40,994 bases of DNA, from assembly GCA_964419335.1 (NCBI GenBank), contig CAYQOX010000040.1, forward strand, positions 1 through 40,994, in the 5' to 3' direction. The number at the start of each line of letters is the position of its first letter. Positions within the stretch are counted from its first letter, which is position 1. The notes below the pieces were generated by a model. The model did no database searches. It was not told the DNA's origin and saw only the letters and a program-made list of their open reading frames with translations. Below are positions 17,801-25,612 of the stretch, piece after piece. The position numbers and the translations under genes were made by a program. Source of the stretch: CAYQOX01 sp964419335. GTDB taxonomy: Bacteria > Hinthialibacterota > Hinthialibacteria > Hinthialibacterales > Hinthialibacteraceae.

Positions 17801-18649
17801 CTGGCTTCCAATCTCGCCGGGTATTTTGTGCCGCTGCTTTTTGAGGTGGAGACGTCTGCCATTGGGCAGCAGACGAAGTCGTTCGATGCTCATGTGACGA
17901 TTCGTAATCCTTTTCGTGTTCCTTTCCGGATCAATCGGATTTATTTGGAGGTGCCGGAGGGATGGCGTTTTGAGAGTGAGGATGATCTTCGTATCGATGC
18001 GCGGCACTCGCCGCCCGCAGAGCATTCGCTGCGCTTTTTTATTCAGGGTAAGAGTGATCTTTGGCAGGAGCGCTACTCCTTGGAGATGGCCGTTTCGGGA
18101 ACCTGGAATGACCATCCGTTTCGCCGAACGATTCCGTTTGCGGCGGGGCATGAATTTGTGAAGCAATGGCTGGTCATTGGTCCTTTCCCCAATCAGCAAG
18201 GAGAGGCCTTTAACGAGGAATACACGCCTGAGGTTAATATTGAGCCGGGGAAAACGTATGAAGGGATCGAAAGCGAAGTGGGGTGGGAGGAACATACTTT
18301 TTCCAACGGGTATGTGAATTATGATAAGATTTTTGAGCCGGATGATCATGCCATGGCGTATGCTTATACAGGGATTTATTCGCCGCGGGCGCGGACGGTG
18401 CACTTTGAATTCGGCGCCCATGGAGATATGAAACTCTTTATGAATTATAAGCCGATATTTGCTCAGAGAAATGTAAACAGCCCCGAGCCTTCGAGTAAGC
18501 GGCTCAAGGTTGATTTGCTTCAAGGATGGAATCATGTGGTCGTGAAGTGTGGGGAAAGTACCGGCCCGTGGGGATTTTACTTTGAGGTGGCGGATACGGA
18601 TGGACGGCCGCTGCCGGATTTGCGGTATGCCATCGATCGGGTGGAATAG
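14801..18649 (+). CDS. secreted GH116-like glycosidase with long C-terminal extension
   Basis: 1282 aa from ATG 14801. A GTG at 14789 is in frame but ATG gives the better signal peptide (MKLIFRMIIFLLLIIHG, cleavage near residue 22). The N-terminal domain opens with VEGIPLGGIGTGKVEVLPNG, the glycine-rich motif of GH116 (GBA2-type beta-glucosidases), followed by FAAVRVSQ and YPRARVHYQDAQLPVDIDLR. The (alpha/alpha)6-barrel region spans about residues 340-720, with SISLYGGDLWLTALYVMDAI near residue 525. A beta-rich C-terminal extension of some 500 residues includes WLVIGPFPN at about residue 1123 and a sugar-binding-like end. This makes it much longer than typical GH116 enzymes. The usual catalytic Glu and Asp contexts are not obvious by eye, so activity is uncertain. 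Stop codon is TAG. Confidence 0.68.
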   Translation: MKLIFRMIIFLLLIIHGGEVSAIEIERQLDAALVEGIPLGGIGTGKVEVLPNGRLDRLTINNNPHRPITKAEGCFAAVRVSQENRRTAKFLHPEAVHAEAIESVTVEGFYPRARVHYQDAQLPVDIDLRVWNPHVPGEIERACYPVVVLEYEVRNRTEQAATVSLAQSWQNLIGLGGTLEYEYALAGECVHEPLRRGDLHGLRMGFNTSIMMDSQRNTLGEYGLFYERGEDERLSYLSSWDMSEFDQVWQRFRQEGGWERAATTERVETEGKERPAAALAATKEIPAQEQRTFRFYFVWHTPTRVDHSGKDYGNYYARRFNSPGDTVAEVSKRYEEIQEKWSGFYQRFARSSLTQDFVEHLFNGLSLLTTNGVFLEDETFSLLSYDETLAGKLGTPEERLTQMELLLGLYDELVYSELETFASCGLPNGEIPTTLGDVDTTLMKGESREGYLGRPVSSMAYLLYLYETYRQTGDSALLEEQYSSLQNMVFSLMEKDRNYDFIPEGSSFLPWGKERSISLYGGDLWLTALYVMDAIADQRGDLELQTRIQEYREEAEVHLQDQLWNGVHFNPYFYSNQPVELQSGNPFFALLPGTAFGLRKGWPLLLDENYLETHYRFLSEQVDSQEGISFSKSVVQQMVTAHTGTSLVRMGYPRAGMKWMQKAKPERRPLASAWSYLQALSGVSYDAVSRCFTVGPCPPVSEKDYTVPFFTPHYRGELELIQTRMNPVRICALRFDTVPRENELRIEEFGFLLPGVEQKSPYQMRVLHNETYLSGQDFTRDQQHVFGLTEPLQIKEGDQVTLLMAPTTGPKLTIDAKRRKIYNHGVKGTVENVKSNTSGFSFQIKNLLNHPQIINLELFNRGDNQYLVYLDGKNLTSAVIDVDRIPALLEPGTISIRDVERLEQIEWACGKAVVELATAQGADQIKPRLWDLQDQVKNALAMDAAMRGARIDVIPANAATSPPEVKRSPPSREAQEAVEETIDQAEEFYDNLDRLTVDPTLASNLAGYFVPLLFEVETSAIGQQTKSFDAHVTIRNPFRVPFRINRIYLEVPEGWRFESEDDLRIDARHSPPAEHSLRFFIQGKSDLWQERYSLEMAVSGTWNDHPFRRTIPFAAGHEFVKQWLVIGPFPNQQGEAFNEEYTPEVNIEPGKTYEGIESEVGWEEHTFSNGYVNYDKIFEPDDHAMAYAYTGIYSPRARTVHFEFGAHGDMKLFMNYKPIFAQRNVNSPEPSSKRLKVDLLQGWNHVVVKCGESTGPWGFYFEVADTDGRPLPDLRYAIDRVE

Positions 18650-18675
18650 GGTCGTAAACCTGTTGTTAGGGAAAA

Positions 18676-18707
18676 GAGGTAACCCCATTTGAAGCGGGGG
18701 TTACCTC
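18676..18707 (-). terminator. bidirectional hairpin terminator between GH116-like gene and nuoM
   Basis: An 11-bp perfect stem (GAGGTAACCCC at 18676-18686, GGGGTTACCTC at 18697-18707) with a 10-nt loop. On the minus strand the stem is followed by TTTTCCC, so it most likely ends the nuo transcript. On the plus strand it is followed by an AT repeat rather than a T tract. Confidence 0.8.
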
Positions 18708-18732
18708 CTATATATATATGTGAGGTTTGAAT

Positions 18733-20292
18733 TCAATGTGTGGATGTCTCTTCTGAAGATTCAGGGGAATTCGTTTCTTTGAGTGTAAGTTGGACGTGCC
18801 AGGGTTCTTCGTCTTGGTAGCGTTCAATGGTTTCTACGATTTGCTTGGCGGAAGGTTCGATCGCTTTTTGCAACGGATAGGGGTAGATGCCGATCACGAA
18901 GCAGAGAATGGCCAAGGGGAGAAGCATGCGAAATTCACGTTTGTTTAAATCACTCAGGGTTTTGTTTTCTTCGTGTACGATTTCACCATACATCATGCGC
19001 TGATAGAGTTTCAGCATGTAGGCGGCGCCTAGAATGACGCCGGTGGCGGCCAAGCAGGTCCATAGGATTGATTTGCCCATTAAGCCTAGAAGCACGAGAA
19101 ATTCGCCAATGAAGCCGTTGAGTCCCGGTAAGCCAATGGACGAGAGGGTGAAGATCATAAAGAAGACGGCATAAATGGGCATGACCTTCGCGAGTCCACC
19201 AAATTGTTCGACATCGCGGGTGTGACGGCGTTCATAAATGATGCCCACGATGAGGAAGAGAGCGCCAGTGGAAAGGCCGTGATTGATCATTTGGATGATC
19301 CCGCCTTCGATGCCTTGCAGGTTCCAGGCGAGAATCCCGGCCAGAAGCAGCCCCATGTGGCTGACGGAGGAATAGGCCACCAGGCGTTTTACATCTTGCT
19401 GTATCATGGCGACCATGGCCCCGTAAATGATTCCGATGATCGAGAGAAGCATGAGTACCGGGGTGAAGTAGATGCAGGCTTCAGGGAAGATGGGTACGGC
19501 AAAGCGGAGGAAAGCGTAAACGCCGGTTTTTAAGAGAATGCCCGCGAGGATCACAGAGCCGGCAGTGGGGGCTTCTGTGTGGGCGTAGGGCAACCAGGTA
19601 TGGAATGGGAAGAGCGGCATTTTGATGAGAAAGGCGAGGATGAAGGCGACAAACAGCCACTTTTGTAAGGTGGAATCGAGCATGAGTGCCGCAAAATTTT
19701 CGTAGTTGAAGGAGGGGCTGCCGCCGAGGTAATCGGCGGCGGCGAAGTAGAGGTAGAAAATCACCACCAGCAACAAGACCGAGCCCAAGGCGGTATAGAG
19801 AAAAAACTTGAGGCTGGAATAGATGCGTTCTTTGCCGCCCCAGACGCCGATGATGAAGTACATGGGCACCAGCATGAGTTCCCAGAACAAGAAAAAGAGG
19901 AACATATCGAGGGCGATAAAGGTGCCAATCATGCCGCATTCGAGGAGGAGCATAAAGAAGTAGAATTCGCGTTCTTTTTTCTTGATGCCGTCGAAAGAGG
20001 CCACGATGGAGATGGTGGTTAGCAAGGCGGTCAGGACGACCAAAACCAGGCTTAATCCATCGATCCCGATGCGGTAATCAACCCCGAGCGAGGGGATCCA
20101 GGGAACCAGGGAGGTGAAGTGAAAACCCTCTTTCCCGTAGGGGAAGTAGATCATAAGGGGCAGGCAAAGCAGCAAGGGGATCAGAGAAATGAAGAAGGCT
20201 GCCCATTTATGCACCCCTTCCATCACTCTCGGGATTGCGAGTAGGAGAAAGGCTCCAATAAAGGGGATAAACGTAATCAGTGTTAGTAACAT
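18733..20292 (-). CDS. nuoM: NADH-quinone oxidoreductase subunit M
   Basis: 519 aa from ATG 20292 (MLLTLITFIPFIGAF). The longer open frame adds an implausible Arg-rich stub that overlaps nuoL. An antiporter-like, 14-helix subunit of the membrane arm of complex I, involved in proton pumping. Diagnostic parts are LFWELMLVPMYFIIGVWGG (the conserved helix-5 Glu), LIKMPLFPFHTWLPYAHTEA with the lysine, and QQDVKRLVAYSSVSHMG. Its start overlaps the end of nuoL by 10 nt. It is the last gene of the operon and is followed by the terminator at 18676. Confidence 0.96.
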   Translation of the reverse strand: MLLTLITFIPFIGAFLLLAIPRVMEGVHKWAAFFISLIPLLLCLPLMIYFPYGKEGFHFTSLVPWIPSLGVDYRIGIDGLSLVLVVLTALLTTISIVASFDGIKKKEREFYFFMLLLECGMIGTFIALDMFLFFLFWELMLVPMYFIIGVWGGKERIYSSLKFFLYTALGSVLLLVVIFYLYFAAADYLGGSPSFNYENFAALMLDSTLQKWLFVAFILAFLIKMPLFPFHTWLPYAHTEAPTAGSVILAGILLKTGVYAFLRFAVPIFPEACIYFTPVLMLLSIIGIIYGAMVAMIQQDVKRLVAYSSVSHMGLLLAGILAWNLQGIEGGIIQMINHGLSTGALFLIVGIIYERRHTRDVEQFGGLAKVMPIYAVFFMIFTLSSIGLPGLNGFIGEFLVLLGLMGKSILWTCLAATGVILGAAYMLKLYQRMMYGEIVHEENKTLSDLNKREFRMLLPLAILCFVIGIYPYPLQKAIEPSAKQIVETIERYQDEEPWHVQLTLKETNSPESSEETSTH

Positions 20293-22211
20293 AGCAGCAA
20301 CCAAATTACGAGGAAGACCATTCCCGCGACAGTCGCGAGGACATAATGGGGAACGGCTCCTGTTTGAATTGTTCGTAAGAGTTCTGAGCCTCTGCGGGTT
20401 AAGGCAGCCAATCCGTTCAGGCCGGCGATGATGATCCGGTTGTCGAACCATAGGCTGCCTTGGCAGAAGCGGTAAAAGTTTTGCACAAAGACGATATCGT
20501 AAATTTCATCCACCCAATATTTATGGTATAGAACCTCGTAGGCGGAATAGAACGCGAGTTTCATTTTTTGGGGGAGTCCCGGCGCCCAGACGTAAATCAC
20601 CCGTGCGAGCAAAATTCCCGCCAGTGCAACCAATACGGAGACCGTAGCCATGATGATTTCCATGGTGTGTTCGGATAATTGGCCGAAGTGCATTTGGGTT
20701 TGGTGCTCGGCAAAGGGGGCGCCATGAAGGGCATGATGGAGAAAGTCGTGAAAGCCGTGGTAGCCTAGGATGGGCATATTGACCCAGCCGACGGTAATAG
20801 CGAAGAAAGCGAGTACGGCAAGCGGAATCCACATGGTGGGGGAGGATTCGTGGAGATGTGCTTTTTGTTCTTGGGAGCCGCGAAACTCTCCCGAGAAGAG
20901 GAGATTATAGAGACGAAACATGTAAAAGGCGGTGCAGAACGCGGCGGCAAGGCCAAGAATCCATAGGAACATTCGTCCGGTGGAATAGGCTTCCCATAAG
21001 ATTTCATCTTTCGAGAAAAAGCCGGCGAGTGGAGGAATGCCCGCGATGGCGAGGGTGGAGATAAGAAACGTCCAGCGGGTGTAGGGCATGATCTTGCGCA
21101 AACCGCCGGCTTCGAAGACATCCACATCGGTGGTCCGGTGGAACGCGTGCAAGACCGAGCCGGCGCCTAAAAAGAGACAGGCTTTGAAGAAAGCGTGGGT
21201 CATGAGGTGGAAGATGGCGGCGATATAGGCACCACTACCACAGGCCAGGAACATATAGCCCAGTTGGCTTACGGTGGAGTAGGCCAGAATCTTTTTGGTG
21301 TCACGTTGGACGAGGGCAATGCTGGCTGCGATCAAGGCGGTTAATCCGCCGACTACGCCGACCACCAGCATGGCGGCGGGAGCCAGGTTGTAGAGGGGAT
21401 GCATACGAGCCACCATATAAACGCCGGCGGTGACCATGGTGGCTGCGTGGATCAAGGCGCTGACCGGGGTGGGACCGGCCATGGCATCGGGCAGCCAGAC
21501 GTAGAGGGGAATCTGGGCTGATTTGCCGGTAGCGCCAACGAAGAGTAAGAGAACGATTAAGGTTACGGGGAGACCCGCGAAAACGAAAACATCCGAGGCG
21601 GATTCAAAGAGGCCTGTGTATTTCAGCGACCCGGTATACCAGAAGATCAGCAGCATCCCGAGTAGAAAGCCGAAGTCGCCGATGCGGTTGACGATAAAGG
21701 CTTTGCGGCCTGCAGAGGCGGCATAGTCCCGGTCGAAGTAATAGCCGATTAAGAGATAGGAGCATAGGCCGACGCCTTCCCAGCCGATGAAGAGCATGGG
21801 CAGGGAGTTGCCCATGACCAGCATAAACATGAAGAAGGTGAACAAGGGCATGTAAGTGAAGAAGCGGGTATAGCCCGGGTCACCATGCATATAGCCGATC
21901 GCGTAAATGAAGATCACGAGGCTGACGAAGGAGACCACCATCATCATGATGACGCTAAGGTGGTCGATATAGAAGCCGACCGGGATGGTAAGTTCTCCGG
22001 CGCCGATCCAGGTGAAGTAATCGATATCCTGGGCGTGAAAATCGCCGTTTAACGCTCGGAATAAGCCGAGGAGAGAGACGGCGAAGGACAGGAGCATTGC
22101 CGCCGAGGCAATGTGGCCTGCCTGATCACCGACCCATTTTTTCCCGCCCAGGCCGTTAATGAGGACGGCGATGGCGGGGAAGATTGGAACTAGCCATACA
22201 TAAGAACTCAT
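20283..22211 (-). CDS. nuoL: NADH-quinone oxidoreductase subunit L
   Basis: 642 aa from ATG 22211 (MSSYVWLVPIFPA). The start forms an ATGA overlap with the stop of nuoN. It is the distal pumping subunit of complex I, with the long lateral helix at its C-terminus. Motifs seen are WEGVGLCSYLLIGYYFDRDY (conserved helix-5 Glu), GKSAQIPLYVWLPDAMAGPT with Lys, SALIHAATMVTAGVYMVAR, and QRDTKKILAYSTVSQLGYM. Length is slightly above the E. coli protein. Placed after nuoN rather than directly after nuoK. Confidence 0.96.
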   Translation of the reverse strand: MSSYVWLVPIFPAIAVLINGLGGKKWVGDQAGHIASAAMLLSFAVSLLGLFRALNGDFHAQDIDYFTWIGAGELTIPVGFYIDHLSVIMMMVVSFVSLVIFIYAIGYMHGDPGYTRFFTYMPLFTFFMFMLVMGNSLPMLFIGWEGVGLCSYLLIGYYFDRDYAASAGRKAFIVNRIGDFGFLLGMLLIFWYTGSLKYTGLFESASDVFVFAGLPVTLIVLLLFVGATGKSAQIPLYVWLPDAMAGPTPVSALIHAATMVTAGVYMVARMHPLYNLAPAAMLVVGVVGGLTALIAASIALVQRDTKKILAYSTVSQLGYMFLACGSGAYIAAIFHLMTHAFFKACLFLGAGSVLHAFHRTTDVDVFEAGGLRKIMPYTRWTFLISTLAIAGIPPLAGFFSKDEILWEAYSTGRMFLWILGLAAAFCTAFYMFRLYNLLFSGEFRGSQEQKAHLHESSPTMWIPLAVLAFFAITVGWVNMPILGYHGFHDFLHHALHGAPFAEHQTQMHFGQLSEHTMEIIMATVSVLVALAGILLARVIYVWAPGLPQKMKLAFYSAYEVLYHKYWVDEIYDIVFVQNFYRFCQGSLWFDNRIIIAGLNGLAALTRRGSELLRTIQTGAVPHYVLATVAGMVFLVIWLLLCY

Positions 22212-23668
22212 GAGCCTAATGCTCCGTTTGCAATAACATTCATAATCAGATTCGGGAAGATTCCAAAAATTAAAACGCACACGGCTGAAATCATGATGGA
22301 AAGCGTATTAGAAATTGCGGGTTGATCGAAGGTGACGTCAGATTCGGGTTCCCGCATCCACATGGCCACGATTACCCACAGGTAATAGTAGAACGAGAGT
22401 AAGGTGGTTAAAATCCCGACAATCGCCAGGAAGTAATATTCGGCCTGGATGGCTGCGCCGAAGAGCCACACTTTGCCGATGAAGCCCGCAGTAGGGGGCA
22501 TGCCCGCCAGCGAGAGTAAGAACAAGGCCATTAGCCCGGCAAGGAAGGGATGGGTTTTGGCCAAGCCGGCGTATTGCTGGATCGTGGTACATTCTTTTCC
22601 TTGCTGACGGATGGCGAAAACGACGCCAAACGCGCCCAGGGTCATGAAGAGATAGGCTGCGAGATAAAAGAGCAGGGCTTGCAGGCCGATTTCATTATGG
22701 GAAACAAAGGCCATGCTGAGATAGCCGCCGTGGGCGACGGAGGAATACGCCAGCAGGCGTTTGATATCTTTCTGGACAAGGGCTCCTGCGTTACCAAGGA
22801 TCATGGTTAGCAGGGATAAAATCCATACGGCATGCACCCACAGTTCGCTAAGGGGTTCGAAGGACATATTGGGCAGGGAGAAGATGCGAACCAGGGCGAT
22901 GAACCCCGCCATTTTGGAGCCGGTGGCGATCCAGGAAGTGACGGGGGTGGGGGCGCCTTGATAAACGTCCGGTGCCCACATGTGAAAGGGAGCCAGAGAG
23001 ATTTTGAAGCCCAAACCGACGAGGATTAAGGCGAAGCCCAAGGCGAGAAGGGGGCTGGAGAGGATGGATTCATCGATCGTGGAGGCGATGGTGATTAGAT
23101 TTGTGGTTTGGCAAAGGCCAAAGACGAATGCCATTCCATAGACGAGAAATCCCGTAGAAAAAGCGCCCAGGAGAAAGTACTTCATGGAGGCTTCGCCGGA
23201 GAGCAGACTCTTTTTGTCCATGCCGGTCATGATGTAGAGGCAGATGGAGACCAATTCGATTCCAATAAATAACAAGACCAAATCGGCGCTGACGGTGATG
23301 CACATCATTCCGAGGAGGGCGAATAAAAGCAAGACCAGGTATTCGCCATAACTGCGGCTCATTTGATCGGAAAGCCGATGTCCCAGCAAGACGACGAGTG
23401 CTGCGCCGAAGAGGAAGAGTTTATCGAGAAAGATACTTAAGCCATCGCGGATGACCATGCCCGCGAAGGCGGGTTCGGTGGATGGCTGCAGCCATTGGGT
23501 GGTCACGTAGGCCAAGGCCAAGCCGATGAGGGTAAGCAGGGTAAGGTTGATGCGCTCGACCCGTTCTTTGAACAATTCCAGGAGGAGAATCACGACCGCG
23601 GTGGCCGTGACCACAATTTGGGGCAAGAAGGTTGAAACATTCAATACGGGTATTTCAATAGCAGACAT
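22208..23668 (-). CDS. nuoN: NADH-quinone oxidoreductase subunit N
   Basis: 486 aa from ATG 23668. The third antiporter-like membrane subunit of complex I. Key blocks are LLFIGIELVSICLYIMTGMD (helix-5 Glu), FKISLAPFHMWAPDVYQGAP with the lysine and the NuoN-typical APDVYQGAP loop, and QKDIKRLLAYSSVAHGGY. AAAGGG lies upstream at longer than usual spacing. It follows nuoK by 21 nt and overlaps nuoL by 4 nt. In most bacteria nuoN closes the operon after nuoM; here it sits before nuoL. Confidence 0.96.
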   Translation of the reverse strand: MSAIEIPVLNVSTFLPQIVVTATAVVILLLELFKERVERINLTLLTLIGLALAYVTTQWLQPSTEPAFAGMVIRDGLSIFLDKLFLFGAALVVLLGHRLSDQMSRSYGEYLVLLLFALLGMMCITVSADLVLLFIGIELVSICLYIMTGMDKKSLLSGEASMKYFLLGAFSTGFLVYGMAFVFGLCQTTNLITIASTIDESILSSPLLALGFALILVGLGFKISLAPFHMWAPDVYQGAPTPVTSWIATGSKMAGFIALVRIFSLPNMSFEPLSELWVHAVWILSLLTMILGNAGALVQKDIKRLLAYSSVAHGGYLSMAFVSHNEIGLQALLFYLAAYLFMTLGAFGVVFAIRQQGKECTTIQQYAGLAKTHPFLAGLMALFLLSLAGMPPTAGFIGKVWLFGAAIQAEYYFLAIVGILTTLLSFYYYLWVIVAMWMREPESDVTFDQPAISNTLSIMISAVCVLIFGIFPNLIMNVIANGALGS

Positions 23669-23689
23669 AGTTTCTGGTATCCCTTTGCA

Positions 23690-24037
23690 TTACCCTTTCA
23701 TCAAATCCAAATCTTCGATATTGACGGTTTCACGTTGGTGAAATAGGTTCAAAAGCAAGGCAAGTCCCACGCCGACTTCGGCGGCCGAGACGGCCATCAC
23801 GAGAAAGACAAACACCATCCCATTCCCGGCAAAGAGCGATTCGGCTTCCCCCAGGGAGCCTTCGGCAAAAAGGGGATAGCGCATAAAGGCAACGATTGCC
23901 AGATTGGCGGCGTTGAGCATCAGTTCGACCGACATGAGGACAATCAACACGTTGCGGCGCAGGATCACGCCCAGGGTGCCTAGAGAAAAGAGGACAGCGC
24001 TTAGTATGAGATAATGGTTGAGGCTTAGAGTAGTCAT
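23690..24037 (-). CDS. nuoK: NADH-quinone oxidoreductase subunit K
   Basis: 115 aa, three membrane helices, part of the E-channel of complex I next to NuoJ and NuoA. The two conserved glutamates are in VLMSVELMLNAANLA (helix 2) and AVSAAEVGVGLALL (helix 3). It overlaps nuoJ by 4 nt (24034-24037). Slightly longer than the E. coli protein because of an extra loop around PLFAEGSLGEAESLF. Confidence 0.96.
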   Translation of the reverse strand: MTTLSLNHYLILSAVLFSLGTLGVILRRNVLIVLMSVELMLNAANLAIVAFMRYPLFAEGSLGEAESLFAGNGMVFVFLVMAVSAAEVGVGLALLLNLFHQRETVNIEDLDLMKG

Positions 24038-24564
24038 TCGTGATTCTCCCTCTCTTCCTTGGGGGGACGGCGCGCGATCACTACGGCGCCGATTACGGCT
24101 GCGGTGAGTAGAATGGAGATCAGTTCAAAGGGAAGCAGGTAACGGGTAAAGAGATAGGTTGCGGCGACCCGTACGGACCCCCAATTTTCCTCCACAGGAA
24201 GTTTTTCTGGACTGTCGAAGTTGACGAGAGGATCGCGGAAAAGATAGACAAAGAGGCCCATGATAAAGAGGAAGATGAAAGCGATCCCCCAACGGCGGGC
24301 GGTGGTGAAGTCAATGGGTTCGTCTTTTTGTAAATTGAGTAGAGAGATGACGAAGATGATCAACACCATGACCGCGCCGGTATAAACAATAATGATGATC
24401 CAAGTCAGGAATTCGGTGTTTAGTTGTAAAAAGAGGCCTGCGAGGGACACAAGCGTAGCCACCAGGCTTAAAGCGCTGTGCATGGGATTGCGGGCCACGA
24501 TCACCCCGATGGCGAACATGACCGATGTGCAGGCAAAGATCCAAAAGAAGAGTGTCCCAACCAT
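24034..24564 (-). CDS. nuoJ: NADH-quinone oxidoreductase subunit J
   Basis: 176 aa, five membrane helices. The family hallmark VYTGAVMVLIIFVISLLNLQ (helix 3 with the pi-bulge region) is present, as is the N-terminal ARNPMHSALSLVATL. It follows nuoH directly with 4 nt between, where nuoI normally lies, and overlaps nuoK by 4 nt. Together with NuoK and NuoH it links quinone reduction to the pumping subunits. Confidence 0.95.
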   Translation of the reverse strand: MVGTLFFWIFACTSVMFAIGVIVARNPMHSALSLVATLVSLAGLFLQLNTEFLTWIIIIVYTGAVMVLIIFVISLLNLQKDEPIDFTTARRWGIAFIFLFIMGLFVYLFRDPLVNFDSPEKLPVEENWGSVRVAATYLFTRYLLPFELISILLTAAVIGAVVIARRPPKEERENHE

Positions 24565-24568
24565 ATGA

Positions 24569-25612
24569 TTAACCTACCAGAAGTAATCCTATCGCGGCTA
24601 AGAAGATATTTGCTAGAGTGAGCGGAAGCATATATTTCCAACCAAAACTCATTAATTGGTCATAGCGAAAACGGGGCAAGGTTGCCCGTACCCAGATAAA
24701 TAGGAATATGAGAAATAAGAGTTTGAGAGCAAACCAAATCACGCCGGGAAGGGCAGTGAAAGGGAAGAAGGGCAGGGGAGAATGCCACCCGCCTAAGAAG
24801 AGAGTCACCGCGATGGAGGAGACGACGATGATATTTAAATATTCGGCCATGAAGAACATGGCGAATTTCATGCTGCTGTATTCGGTGTGGTAGCCGGCGA
24901 CCAGTTCGGTTTCCGCTTCCGGTAAGTCGAAAGGCAGGCGGTTGGTTTCGGCAAAAGCGGAGATGAGAAAGAGGAAAAAGCCTAAGATGCCGGGAAGAAC
25001 CAACCATTGAGGGCTTAGGACCCACCAGTTCCAAAAGCCGTCTTTTTGGCTGGCTACGATTTCGCTTAATTGAAAGCTGCCGGTGGCCATGAGTACGGTG
25101 ATGACCGAGAGTCCCAGGGATAATTCGTAGCTAAAAATCTGGGCGGAGGAACGGAGAGCGCCCAAGAGGGAGTATTTGTTGCTCGAGCTCCATCCCGCGA
25201 GAAAGATGCCGTAAACGCCTAAAGCGGTGATGCCGAAAATGTAGAGCAGTCCGACATTTAAGTCAGCGATCTGGACGCGGCCGAGGTCGTAGCCAAAGAT
25301 TTCGAAACTGGGGCCGAAGGGAATCACCGCGACTGCCATTACGGCGGTGGCCATGGAGAGAAGCGGGGCGGCGATGAAGAGAACGCGGTCGGCGTTTTCG
25401 GGGATAAGGTCTTCTTTGAAAAAGAGTTTGATGCCATCCGCGATGGGTTGCAGGAGGCCAAAGGGGCCTACCCGCAGGGGGCCTACACGGTGTTGGAAAT
25501 GAGCAAGCAGTTTTCTTTCTAGCCATACGGTATAGGCTACCACCCCCATCAGGATGGGGAAGATCATGGAGATTTTAATTACGCTATATAAGATGATTTC
25601 GCCGGCAGTCAT
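24569..25612 (-). CDS. nuoH: NADH-quinone oxidoreductase subunit H
   Basis: 347 aa, eight membrane helices. It forms the quinone chamber with NuoB and NuoD. Clear motifs are ERKLLAHFQHRVGPLRVGP, LLQPIADGIKLFFKED, and FLISAFAETNRLPFDLPEAE followed by ELVAGYHTEYSSMKF, which carry the conserved charged quinone-site residues. Its start overlaps the stop of nuoG by 4 nt (25609-25612). Confidence 0.97.
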   Translation of the reverse strand: MTAGEIILYSVIKISMIFPILMGVVAYTVWLERKLLAHFQHRVGPLRVGPFGLLQPIADGIKLFFKEDLIPENADRVLFIAAPLLSMATAVMAVAVIPFGPSFEIFGYDLGRVQIADLNVGLLYIFGITALGVYGIFLAGWSSSNKYSLLGALRSSAQIFSYELSLGLSVITVLMATGSFQLSEIVASQKDGFWNWWVLSPQWLVLPGILGFFLFLISAFAETNRLPFDLPEAETELVAGYHTEYSSMKFAMFFMAEYLNIIVVSSIAVTLFLGGWHSPLPFFPFTALPGVIWFALKLLFLIFLFIWVRATLPRFRYDQLMSFGWKYMLPLTLANIFLAAIGLLLVG

